Source: Microbulbifer sp. ALW1
GTDB lineage: Bacteria; Pseudomonadota; Gammaproteobacteria; Pseudomonadales; Cellvibrionaceae
Assembly (NCBI RefSeq): GCF_009903625.1
Contig: NZ_CP047569.1
Span: 1,520,501-1,584,500 of the forward strand
DNA: 64,000 nucleotides
Reading direction: 5' to 3'
Shown here: positions 25,381 to 33,614 of the stretch, one piece after another
Position numbering within the stretch: position 1 is the first letter of the stretch
Layout of the letters: each line of letters starts with the position of its first letter
Translations under genes and position numbers: made by a program
Notes under the pieces: generated by a model
Seen by the model: only the letters and a program-made list of their open reading frames with translations
Database searches by the model: none
Told to the model about the DNA's origin: nothing

Positions 25381-27821
25381 TGAAAATATCAAAACTGACC
25401 ATGGCCATTGGTCTCGCCGTCGCCGCCAATGCCGTGCACGCGGGTGGCCCCCTTTACACCACCGATGGTGACAACCCGCAACCACTGAAGTGGGATACCA
25501 GCAAGGGCACCATTCCGGTTTATACCGATGGCGGTGAGGCATTTACCTTTGATTACGATGGCGAAACCCCGTTTCTGACTATTCAGCGCGCCAACGAAAT
25601 TACCGCACACGCCTTTGCCAACTGGAGTGATGTACCCACTTCGACCTTTTCCGCAGAAATCAGCGGCACCATTGAGAAAATGACCGGTATCGCCGATGTT
25701 ACCGGCGAAAATGCCGCCGAGATTTATAACAAGGAAAACGGTTACGGTTTCTGGGTGCTCTACGATACCGACGGCTCTATCCTGGAAGAATATTTCGGGG
25801 TGCCAAAAGAATCCGTACTGGGTATCGCCTTCCCGGAATGGGCGGACGAAGACAACAATATTATTGAAGCCACCGCGGTGATGAATGGTTGGAATGTGTG
25901 GGAACACGATACCGAAGGCAACCAGGTTGCCGGTGTGTTTACCCATGAATTCGGCCACGCCATCAACCTGTCTCACAGCCAGGTCAACGGTTCCATGGCG
26001 TATATGAGCTACACCTACGCACCGAATTATCCGGGCATTGAAGGCTGTGGTGTGGAAGCGGTGCACCGCTACGATTACCCGGCGGCTTACGGTGCGAATA
26101 ATGCGAACCCGGCCATTATTGAAACCATGTTCCCGTTTATCGACCACAGCGGCCAGGCGGGTGTGGAACAGAGCACCGTGGACCACCCGGATGACCGCGC
26201 GGCAATTTCCAATATTTATCCGACCGCGGATTACGCCTCCACCACCGGCACCATTACTGGTGTGTTGCGCCTGAAAGACGGCGTGACCGAATACAGCGGT
26301 ATCAACGTGATTGCGCGCAACGTCAACAATCCCATGTTCGACGCCGTGTCGGATATGACCGGTTCCGCCACCCAGGGCAAGATTGGTCCCGACGGCCGCT
26401 TTACCATCCGCAACCTGACCCCGGGTGAGTCCTACGTACTCTATTTGGAAGAAATCGTTGCCGGTGGTTATCCCACCACGCCGCAGCGCCTGGCTTCCGT
26501 TGGTGAATACTGGAACCTTGCCGAGAGCAGCGACCCCCTCACCGACGATGCCTGTGAGGCAACGCCAATCGTTGCGGAAGCCGGCGTCACCAAGGAAGCG
26601 GATTTTTATTTCAACGGCTTTGAAAAAGGTGTGCAGGTGACCCCGGTGGTGGCCGCATTTATCCGTGATATGTCCAAGAGCGGCAAGGTCGCCGCCGGTG
26701 AAGTGGGTAGCACCGCATTCATGTGGTACACCGATCGTGGCTTTATGGTACTGCCGCCGGAATATACACCGGCCAACGGTGCCATGAGCCGCAATGGTCA
26801 GAAAATGCTGGTGCATAAAGATATGACCGGCAATGGCATTCAGGAACCAGTTATCTGGAGTGCGAAAGGGGATATTGCCCTGGGCGACCTGAATGGCAAC
26901 ACCTGTGGCGGTGGCAGTTCAACCGGTGTAACTGCCGCGAGCGGCTGGGATATGGACGACGCGGGTAAAACCGCCATTGGTCTCGCCTACAAGGATATGG
27001 ATGGCGACGGTGTCTGCCAGGGCTCCTTCAAGGGCGAAATCGTGCCCTGGATGTGGACCGAGAAGGGCGGCATGCAGGAGCTGGACACTTCCGCGCTGGA
27101 TACGAGCAAAACCCAGTTTGTACGCGCGCACGCTATCTCCGGTAACGGCAACGTTGTTCTCGGCAGCAACTCGCACAGCAAAGCCGTGGCCTGGGTGAAC
27201 GGTGGCTCGCTGCTGGATCTGGGCACCGCCTACGGTGCTTACGAGACCTATGCGGCTAGCTACGATGGCACAAAGGTCGCGCTGTCGACGCGGAACGGCG
27301 TCCAGGTGTGGAACCCGCAGAAGGGCCTGGGCTCAGACGCGGTGACCAATGTCGGATCCCTGCGTTGGTGTCACGATATGCCGTACAACTATCTCGGGCG
27401 GGATTTCTGCGCACTCCTCGGCGAAGATGCCATCACGCAAGCGGTGGGTTCGGTACCCCTGACCGTGTTTGACATGAGCGATGACGGCACTGTCATGGTC
27501 GGTCGCGCCGGTAGCTTCTTCCTCGGCCTGGCCGGCGGTCTCTGGGTCGAAGGTATCGGCTGGATGCAGTTCGCCGACTTCCTGAAGAAGCAGGGTGTGG
27601 TGGAAATGGACAAACTGCCGCTGGACAACCCGATTTCCATCAGCGCCTCCGGTAAGGAGATTGCGGGTGGCCTCGCGGGGGCTTCTTTCTCCTGGCACAT
27701 CGACCTGAGCCAGGTTCATGTGTGCAACGGCGGCGTGACCCAGCAGACCGGCTTCCCCGGCGGGTTACGGGATGCGGTTGCCGCAGGTGCCCAAGTGGGA
27801 CGCTGTGAATTCCTTGATTGA
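25380..27821 (+). CDS. Secreted matrixin-like zinc metalloprotease
   Basis: 813-aa exported protein. After the signal peptide (MKISKLTMAIGLAVAANAVHA) comes a metzincin-type catalytic domain with HEFGHAINLSH (His189, Glu190, His193, His199), followed by SYTYAPNYPG, where the metzincin Met-turn may be YMSYTY. A carboxypeptidase-regulatory-like beta domain (about 290-375; TGTITGVLRLKDGVTEYSG) follows. The C-terminal half (about 400-790) has repeats such as GWDMDDAGKTAIGLAYKDMD and AHAISGNGNVVLGSNSHSKA, resembling the extracellular HAF-type propeller repeats. It starts in a TAATG overlap with the preceding gene and ends before a terminator at 27876. Located directly after a sensor kinase/regulator pair, it is likely induced by that system. 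Confidence 0.88.
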   Translation: MKISKLTMAIGLAVAANAVHAGGPLYTTDGDNPQPLKWDTSKGTIPVYTDGGEAFTFDYDGETPFLTIQRANEITAHAFANWSDVPTSTFSAEISGTIEKMTGIADVTGENAAEIYNKENGYGFWVLYDTDGSILEEYFGVPKESVLGIAFPEWADEDNNIIEATAVMNGWNVWEHDTEGNQVAGVFTHEFGHAINLSHSQVNGSMAYMSYTYAPNYPGIEGCGVEAVHRYDYPAAYGANNANPAIIETMFPFIDHSGQAGVEQSTVDHPDDRAAISNIYPTADYASTTGTITGVLRLKDGVTEYSGINVIARNVNNPMFDAVSDMTGSATQGKIGPDGRFTIRNLTPGESYVLYLEEIVAGGYPTTPQRLASVGEYWNLAESSDPLTDDACEATPIVAEAGVTKEADFYFNGFEKGVQVTPVVAAFIRDMSKSGKVAAGEVGSTAFMWYTDRGFMVLPPEYTPANGAMSRNGQKMLVHKDMTGNGIQEPVIWSAKGDIALGDLNGNTCGGGSSTGVTAASGWDMDDAGKTAIGLAYKDMDGDGVCQGSFKGEIVPWMWTEKGGMQELDTSALDTSKTQFVRAHAISGNGNVVLGSNSHSKAVAWVNGGSLLDLGTAYGAYETYAASYDGTKVALSTRNGVQVWNPQKGLGSDAVTNVGSLRWCHDMPYNYLGRDFCALLGEDAITQAVGSVPLTVFDMSDDGTVMVGRAGSFFLGLAGGLWVEGIGWMQFADFLKKQGVVEMDKLPLDNPISISASGKEIAGGLAGASFSWHIDLSQVHVCNGGVTQQTGFPGGLRDAVAAGAQVGRCEFLD

Positions 27822-27875
27822 TCGTTAGCAGCCTTTGGTTAACAGTCCCTGGTTAACCGCCTTCATTGTTGCTTT

Positions 27876-27900
27876 CCCCGGCCTTGCGCCGGGGTTTTTT
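27876..27900 (+). terminator. Intrinsic terminator after the metalloprotease
   Basis: CCCCGGC (27876-27882), loop CTTGC, GCCGGGG (27888-27894), then six T. Confidence 0.92.
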
Positions 27901-28015
27901 GTTTATGGGGGCAGCCCTGAATGGGCAGTGGGGGGAGCGGGTTCCACCGGCGGAGAGACTCTGATAGCATCGGTTTGGTATGACCAAATAATAAATCTGC
28001 CTGACAGGGTTTAGT

Positions 28016-29212
28016 ATGAAATTTCGCCAATGCCTGTGTGCCGCCATGGTCTCGCTGCTGGTGCTTGGGGGCTGTTCCGGTGATTCCAGCGCGCAAGAAG
28101 ATGCGAAAGACGGGCTGCAGCCGGCTACGTCGATGCAGGAATACCAGCTACTTTCAGATCACTTCCGGTCACTGGATGAAAAGGCGCTGCAAGCGGAGCT
28201 GGAATCCATCGGGCAGAAAAAAAGCACCAAGCCCACCAAGCACAAGCTGTTTGGCTTCGATGTCAAAAAAGCGCTCTACGACCGCGACTATATTGCCAGT
28301 GCAGAAAGCAAGGCCCTGGCGGATAGCCTGCTCACTTTCCAGACGCCGTCCGGTGGCTGGTCCAAACGCACGGATATGCATTTGCCCCGAAAGCCCGGCC
28401 AGCATTTTGGTACCGAAACAAGTTACGTTCCCACATTTGATAACTACGCCACCACTACCCAGTTCTGGGTGATGGTGAATGTCTGTAATGCGCATAAGCT
28501 TGATCGCTACTGCGATTCCGCCAGCCGTGCACTGCGCTATATCTTGCTGGCCCAGTACCCCAATGGCGGCTGGCCACAGACCTTTCCCCTGCGCGGTAAA
28601 TACCACGATGACATTACCTTCAATGACGACGCTATTGCCAACCTGTTGAAAGTGGTGGCTGCGGCGGCCGAAGGTGACGAGCGATTGAATTTTCTCGCGG
28701 ACGAGCTGAAAACACAGGCAAAACACAGCCTGCAGAAAGCACTGGATATGCTGGTTGCCACCCAGGTGGAGATCGATGGCGAACCCACCATCTGGGGCGC
28801 CCAGCACAATGCGCAAACCCTGGAGCCGACAGCCGCCCGCGCCTTTGAGCCGGTGGCACTGGCCACCAGTGAAAGTGCCGACCTGATGCTGTTTCTGATG
28901 ACCCTGAAAAACCCGCCGGAAAATATCCGCAGGGCCATTGAACGTGCGAATAACTGGTTTGAAAAACACCAGATCGACGGCCTGCGCTACCGTCGCGGTG
29001 ATCAATTACCCGCGCTGCTACCGCAGGAAGATGCCGATCCGCTGTGGGCACGGTTTTACGATATCGACAGCGATCGCCCGGTATTCGGTGATCGCGACGG
29101 CAAGGTGTATTTCGAGATAGACAAGGTGTCGGCGGAGCGCCGCGCGGGTTACGGCTGGTATACCGAGCGCCCCTACAAGGCGCTGAAGGAATACCGCAAA
29201 TGGAAATCGTGA
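28016..29212 (+). CDS. Pectate lyase, polysaccharide lyase family 10, lipoprotein
   Basis: 398-aa lipoprotein (signal ending LVLGGC, Cys about residue 20) that would cleave polygalacturonate by beta-elimination at the cell surface or in the periplasm. The PL10 domain covers about 75-385. Diagnostic stretches are FQTPSGGWSKRTDMHLP, TFDNYATTTQ, YPNGGWPQTFP and FNDDAIANLL, which contain the Asp and Arg residues used for calcium binding and proton abstraction. No carbohydrate-binding module or polyserine linker is attached, unlike many Cellvibrio PL10 enzymes. It stands alone between terminators at 27876 and 29233. Pectin use may be limited, as no other pectinolytic gene is in the window. Confidence 0.9.
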   Translation: MKFRQCLCAAMVSLLVLGGCSGDSSAQEDAKDGLQPATSMQEYQLLSDHFRSLDEKALQAELESIGQKKSTKPTKHKLFGFDVKKALYDRDYIASAESKALADSLLTFQTPSGGWSKRTDMHLPRKPGQHFGTETSYVPTFDNYATTTQFWVMVNVCNAHKLDRYCDSASRALRYILLAQYPNGGWPQTFPLRGKYHDDITFNDDAIANLLKVVAAAAEGDERLNFLADELKTQAKHSLQKALDMLVATQVEIDGEPTIWGAQHNAQTLEPTAARAFEPVALATSESADLMLFLMTLKNPPENIRRAIERANNWFEKHQIDGLRYRRGDQLPALLPQEDADPLWARFYDIDSDRPVFGDRDGKVYFEIDKVSAERRAGYGWYTERPYKALKEYRKWKS

Positions 29213-29232
29213 TCGACCGGTTTTGCTGAATT

Positions 29233-29271
29233 AAAAAGCCCGCGCTGATGAATACAGTGCGGGCTTTTTTT
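29233..29271. terminator. Bidirectional intrinsic terminator
   Basis: AAAAAGCCCGC (29233-29243) pairs with GCGGGCTTTTT (29259-29269); T run follows. It separates the pectate lyase from convergent cydB. Confidence 0.88.
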
Positions 29272-29287
29272 GTTTTAAACGACGTTG

Positions 29288-30310
29288 TTAATGATAGTGC
29301 AGCTCTGTGGCCTTGCCGCGAAATACCCGGTACGACAGCGCGGTGTACAGAAGAATGACCGGCACTACGATCACCGCACCCACCAGAATAAATTGCAGGG
29401 ACTCGCGCGCGCTGGCGGCCTCCCAGATGTTCAGCTGGCCGGGAACAATTTCCGGGTAAAAGCTGAAGGCGAGGCCAGCAAAGCACAGTAAAAATACCAG
29501 CAGCACATTCACGAACGGAATCCAGCAGTGGCGGTCGTCCACCTTTGGCAGGCGCCGTAGCAATATCTCGTTGGCAGCAAAAGCGAAGAAACACAGTATC
29601 GGCACCAGCAACACAAACATCACCAGCGGAAAGGTAAACCAGCGGTCGAACACACCGGGGTTGACCAACGGGTTGACCGCGGAAACCGCAACCACACCCA
29701 CAAACGCCGCGCGGCCGGCCCGGCGTGTCCAGCGGATTGCCCGGCCCTGTAGTGCGTCTTCGGTTTTCATGATCAGCCAGGCGCCGCCGATATAGGTATA
29801 AGCGGCTGTGACGCCCACGGCGCTCAGCGCGCAGAACACCTGCGCCGGCCAGCTGGAATCAAATCCCATCACGTATTGGCCGAGCATATAACCCTGGGTC
29901 AGGCTGGTGAGCAGTGAGCCCAGTTTGAAAGTGCGGTCCCACGCCAGCTTGTGGTCCACCGCGGCCTTGGCGCGAAAGTCGAAGGCCACCCCGCGCATGA
30001 TCAGCCCGATTAGCATGATGGCCGCGGGAAGATACAGGTTGGTCAGCACAATACTGTGGGCCACCGGAAAGGCGATCAGCAGCAGGCCGATGGCCAGCAC
30101 CAGCCAGGTCTCGTTGGCATCCCAGAAGGGGCCAATGGAGGCAATCATGGTATCCCGCTGCCGCTCATCGGCCGCGTCCATGGGCAGCAGGATACCCACG
30201 CCTAGGTCGTAGCCGTCGAGGATGGCATAGACGATGACTGCCAGCCCCATCAGGCCGATAAAGACGACCGGCAGCCAGTCGCCATTGGCCATTTCTGCAA
30301 AATTGCTCAT
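29288..30310 (-). CDS. cydB: Cytochrome bd ubiquinol oxidase subunit II
   Basis: 340-aa integral membrane subunit of the bd-type quinol oxidase. Nine membrane helices are predicted. The N-terminal part shows the conserved YAILDGYDLGVGILLP and the WDANETWLVLAIG motifs that identify CydB. Length fits the shorter CydB/CioB group (about 335-340) instead of the 379-aa E. coli protein. Its ATG overlaps the TGA of cydA (ATGA at 30307-30310), so both subunits are translationally coupled. The complex reduces oxygen to water with quinol electrons without pumping protons, giving high oxygen affinity and often cyanide/sulfide tolerance. A small CydX-type protein is not evident downstream. Confidence 0.96.
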   Translation of the reverse strand: MSNFAEMANGDWLPVVFIGLMGLAVIVYAILDGYDLGVGILLPMDAADERQRDTMIASIGPFWDANETWLVLAIGLLLIAFPVAHSIVLTNLYLPAAIMLIGLIMRGVAFDFRAKAAVDHKLAWDRTFKLGSLLTSLTQGYMLGQYVMGFDSSWPAQVFCALSAVGVTAAYTYIGGAWLIMKTEDALQGRAIRWTRRAGRAAFVGVVAVSAVNPLVNPGVFDRWFTFPLVMFVLLVPILCFFAFAANEILLRRLPKVDDRHCWIPFVNVLLVFLLCFAGLAFSFYPEIVPGQLNIWEAASARESLQFILVGAVIVVPVILLYTALSYRVFRGKATELHYH

Positions 30311-31710
30311 CGGTTACCTCCCTGAGCGTCGTAGCCGTATTCGCTGGATGTGTTGTCCGGCAGGTTGGTGAGGCTGCCGTCGGCCGCGGGCTCGGTGGTT
30401 TCAAACTCTTCCACTTTCACCGACTTCAGCGCCATCACTTTCAGGGTGTGGATATAGGCCCACATCAGCACCACATAGGTGACCAGGTAAAGCGCCAGTG
30501 ACAGCCCCACATTGGACGCTGCCACCGGAGTGACCGCGTCCGCCGTGCGCAATACACCGGTCACCAGCCATGGCTGGCGCCCCACCTCGGTGACATACCA
30601 GCCCGCCAGGGTTGCTACCCAGCCGGAAAACGTCATGCCGACGAGCAGTTTCAGCATCCACGGTGGCAACTCCTTGCGACGATGGAGCAGGAAGCAGCCG
30701 GTCCAGGCTACCGCCAGCATCAGTAAACCCATGCCGACCATGATACGGAAGCCGAAAAACAGCGGCTTGACCGGAGGATGGTTACCTTCGAACTCGTTGA
30801 GCCCGCGGATGGTGCCGTCGGTTTTGTGGGTGAGAATCAGGCTCGCCATATTGGGAATTCCGACGCTCAGGTGATTGGTTTTCTGCTCCTCGTCCGGAAT
30901 TGCAAACAGCAGCAGCGGCGCACCCTGTTCCGTTTCCCATACGCCTTCCATTGCGGCGATTTTCTGCGGCTGGTGCTCGAAAGTGTTGAGCCCGTGCAGG
31001 TCGCCCACAAACGCCTGTACCGGTGCCAGGATGGCCGCCAGTACCAGGCCGGTTTTCAGTGCCAGGCGCGGCGCCTGTTTGTGGTCGCCTTTCAGTATCC
31101 GGTAGGCGGATAGCCCGGCTACAAAGAAGGCCGCGGTCAGTCCGGACGCCAGCAACATATGGGTAAAACGGTAGGGGAAAGACGGATTGAAAATGATCTC
31201 CAGCCAGTTGCTGGCGTGTACCACGCCGTCGCGTATTTCGTAGCCCGCCGGTGTCTGCATCCAGGAATTAAGCGCGAGAATCCAGAAGGCGGAGAGGGTG
31301 GTGCCGACGGCCACAATCAATGCGGACAGGGTGTGCATGCGGCTGGAAACCCGATTCATCCCGAACAGCATGATGCCGAGGAACGTGGCTTCGAGGAAAA
31401 ACGCCGTGAGCACCTCATAGCCCAGCAGCGGACCGGCAATATTGCCCACCTTCTCCATAAAGCCCGGCCAGTTGGTGCCGAACTGGAATGACATGGTGAG
31501 CCCGCTCACCACGCCGAGCGCAAACGTCAGGGCAAATACTTTTACCCAGTAGCGGTAGGCTCGCATCCACACCGGGTTTCCGGTGCGATCAAAGCGCAAT
31601 TTGAAAAAGAACAGAATCCAGCAGAGCGCAATCGTGATGGTGGGGAAGAGAATATGAAAGCTGATGTTGGCCGCGAACTGTATGCGCGACAGGATCAGTG
31701 TATCCAGCAT
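30307..31710 (-). CDS. cydA: Cytochrome bd ubiquinol oxidase subunit I
   Basis: 467-aa haem-bearing subunit of cytochrome bd. Visible marks are the N-terminal LILSRIQFAANISFHILFP with haem-ligand His, the quinol-loop segment around ETEQGAPLLLFAIPDEEQ, and GRQPW in VTEVGRQPWLVTG. The Q loop is short, placing it in the cyanide-insensitive oxidase-like (CioA) type. Two starts compete: GTG at 31716 and ATG at 31710. ATG 31710 is chosen because GAGG lies 6 bp upstream. It is followed by cydB with a 4-bp overlap and preceded, 67 bp upstream on the same strand, by a GbsR/MarR regulator, so the three genes are probably one transcription unit. Confidence 0.96.
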   Translation of the reverse strand: MLDTLILSRIQFAANISFHILFPTITIALCWILFFFKLRFDRTGNPVWMRAYRYWVKVFALTFALGVVSGLTMSFQFGTNWPGFMEKVGNIAGPLLGYEVLTAFFLEATFLGIMLFGMNRVSSRMHTLSALIVAVGTTLSAFWILALNSWMQTPAGYEIRDGVVHASNWLEIIFNPSFPYRFTHMLLASGLTAAFFVAGLSAYRILKGDHKQAPRLALKTGLVLAAILAPVQAFVGDLHGLNTFEHQPQKIAAMEGVWETEQGAPLLLFAIPDEEQKTNHLSVGIPNMASLILTHKTDGTIRGLNEFEGNHPPVKPLFFGFRIMVGMGLLMLAVAWTGCFLLHRRKELPPWMLKLLVGMTFSGWVATLAGWYVTEVGRQPWLVTGVLRTADAVTPVAASNVGLSLALYLVTYVVLMWAYIHTLKVMALKSVKVEEFETTEPAADGSLTNLPDNTSSEYGYDAQGGNR

Positions 31711-31777
31711 GAGCACCTCGGTTAAAACGTGCCGCTCCGGAAGGAATATGCTGAAGCGGCCTACTTCCTGTTACAAA

Positions 31778-32350
31778 CTATTTTTTTCCGGTCTTGGTTT
31801 CCTTTTTGATGGCACTGCCTGCCCTGGATTTGAGCTCCAGTAATTTGCTGAGGCCGGAGCCCAGTTTCATCAGCTTGAGCAGGTCTTTTTCATCCAGCTT
31901 GCTGAGTGTATTGGCAAACTGGTCGAGCATTTCCAGTAGGCTGTAGACCTCCTGGATTTTTTCCTGGGCTGCAGCTTCCTGTTCATCCCGGGGATCGTTC
32001 AGTAACAGCTGGCGCAGCAGGGTAAGGGAGGGGTCCAGCTCGCGCTTGCGGCGCTCTTCAAATACGGTGCGCGCCAGGTCCCAGATGGAGCCGGCAGCGG
32101 TGAAGTAGTCCTTGCGGTCACCGGGCTGGTGGTGCAATTCGATCAGGCGCCACGCCTGCAGCTCCTTCAGGCCCATGCTCACATTGCCGCGGCTGATCTT
32201 CAGCGCTTCTGCCAGCTGGTCGGCATTTACCGGTTCGTTGTGGATCGTCAGCAGGGCAAACATCTGGCCCACGGTACGGTTGAACCCCCAGCGGCTGCCC
32301 ATCTCGCCGAAGTGCAGCACAAACGCCTGTGCCTGATTGGTGAGTTTCAT
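31778..32350 (-). CDS. GbsR/MarR family transcriptional regulator
   Basis: 190-aa winged-helix regulator. The N-terminal half matches the GbsR-type domain (FGEMGSRWGFNRTVGQMFAL, then the helix-turn-helix NADQLAEALKISRGNVSMGL). A helical C-terminal region (about 110-175) probably dimerises and ends in a lysine-rich tail. Family members respond to small molecules or redox/respiratory cues and commonly repress adjacent genes. A perfect 18-bp palindrome lies 21 bp upstream of its start codon (32372-32389), which suggests autoregulation and control of the downstream cydAB. The link to respiration is inferred from gene order. Confidence 0.87.
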   Translation of the reverse strand: MKLTNQAQAFVLHFGEMGSRWGFNRTVGQMFALLTIHNEPVNADQLAEALKISRGNVSMGLKELQAWRLIELHHQPGDRKDYFTAAGSIWDLARTVFEERRKRELDPSLTLLRQLLLNDPRDEQEAAAQEKIQEVYSLLEMLDQFANTLSKLDEKDLLKLMKLGSGLSKLLELKSRAGSAIKKETKTGKK

Positions 32351-32371
32351 TCTTTATGGTCTTTTCTTAAC

Positions 32372-32389
32372 TTTCAGAAATTTCTGAAA
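32372..32389. promoter_or_regulatory. Perfect 18-bp palindromic operator candidate
   Basis: TTTCAGAAATTTCTGAAA, a perfect palindrome immediately upstream of the GbsR/MarR gene. Length and position suit a winged-helix dimer site controlling the regulator-cydA-cydB unit. It is AT-rich relative to its surroundings. Confidence 0.65.
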
Positions 32390-32497
32390 ATTGTAAATGC
32401 TATTTGACCGGTGTCAAGTATGGAGAGCTGTATGGGTGCTAGCGCTCGCTAGATGGGATTCAGGTGCGAGCCAGATGTTGGCCAGATAATGAGGCGT

Positions 32498-33439
32498 TCA
32501 GGCGCCGGATGGGGGCAAATGCGCTCCCTGGCAGGCACGACTATACCAGTCGTCGGGAACCAGAAAGCCGCGGCTCAATTCGCCACTGTGATCGCTGGCA
32601 GCAACACATATTGGCCCTCGGGCTTGTAGCAGGGTCCGGATTTCGTCGCTGTGGTCACCCATCGCCCCTGCGGTCAGGGCCTGCTCCGGGGTGCCCTGGC
32701 TAGAACCAAGTGGCGCCAGCCAGCAGGGCTTTGGCAACTGGTGCCAGTGCCACTGTGTTCCGGCAAAGGTGGTGAGGAAGGTTGTCAGATTCGCCCACCA
32801 GTAGTCGCCAGCGGAGGTCGCTGTTGCTTGAAGTTGCTGGCTAGCCGGGGGCAGGGTGTGAAACAAGCGACCGGGCATAAGGGTCCACTGTCGCTGGATA
32901 TGAATGCCCTCTGCCTGCAACTGTGCATGAGCAGTCGGGTTGTGAATGATGGGCAGCTGGTGATCGCAGGTGTGGCTCAGCTTGATGTCCAGCCGATCCT
33001 TTAGTCCGGGTCCCACCCACAGGTCGCCCACCTGCAGGTAAAACTTTACCGCCAGCTCCCAGTGCTCAACCGTGTCGTCGGGCAGGTGGTGCACCACAAA
33101 ATCCAGTTCGCCCATTGTTTTTCCCTGATTGCGCAGGGGGAGGTTGCGGGCGATCAGGGCGTAGTCCGGGTGATACTCGAAGGCGAAAGCAAACAGGTTT
33201 TCGAAGTAGATACCCAGCCGTCGGCTAGTGTTGGCTTCGATGGATTGCAGTAGAAGCGGGCGTAAATATTTCCGCGAGCCCGCCGTAGAAAAGTAATCGT
33301 GGAGGCGTTGGCGGCGAGATTCCGGTAACCAGGGGAGCGCAGCGTTTTGAGTGATGTCGGGGCTGCGGAGCGCCCACAGCAGGTTGTTCCAGTGGTCGGG
33401 CGTCGCCTGTGGCAAAGAAGGATTAGAGACTGCTTGCAT
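32498..33439 (-). CDS. DUF1853 family protein
   Basis: 313-aa cytoplasmic protein of the uncharacterised DUF1853 family. The segment RRLGIYFENLFAFAF ... GELDFVVHH ... HWELAVKFYLQ has the spacing of a PD-(D/E)XK nuclease-like core (Glu, Asp, Glu-x-Lys), which is a reported feature of this family type by pattern but here rests only on my reading. The C-terminal half is rich in Trp, Leu, Pro and His. It starts at 33439 without an obvious Shine-Dalgarno site. It is transcribed in the same direction as the GbsR regulator downstream, 147 bp away, with no evident terminator between. Function unknown. Confidence 0.8.
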   Translation of the reverse strand: MQAVSNPSLPQATPDHWNNLLWALRSPDITQNAALPWLPESRRQRLHDYFSTAGSRKYLRPLLLQSIEANTSRRLGIYFENLFAFAFEYHPDYALIARNLPLRNQGKTMGELDFVVHHLPDDTVEHWELAVKFYLQVGDLWVGPGLKDRLDIKLSHTCDHQLPIIHNPTAHAQLQAEGIHIQRQWTLMPGRLFHTLPPASQQLQATATSAGDYWWANLTTFLTTFAGTQWHWHQLPKPCWLAPLGSSQGTPEQALTAGAMGDHSDEIRTLLQARGPICVAASDHSGELSRGFLVPDDWYSRACQGAHLPPSGA

Positions 33440-33614
33440 GGCGCCAGTATAGGTAAATTTTTTCCCGCCGTTAACCGGTGTAAGGTGAGATTAGTCTCAG
33501 TACTGCATACTCCTGGTCAAATTCAGTTTACCTGTTTTCTTTTCACCTGTGTGCATCACGCCAATTTACCTTTCGCGATTTACTGCTAGTTACTCGCGAT
33601 CAGCTAATTGACAG

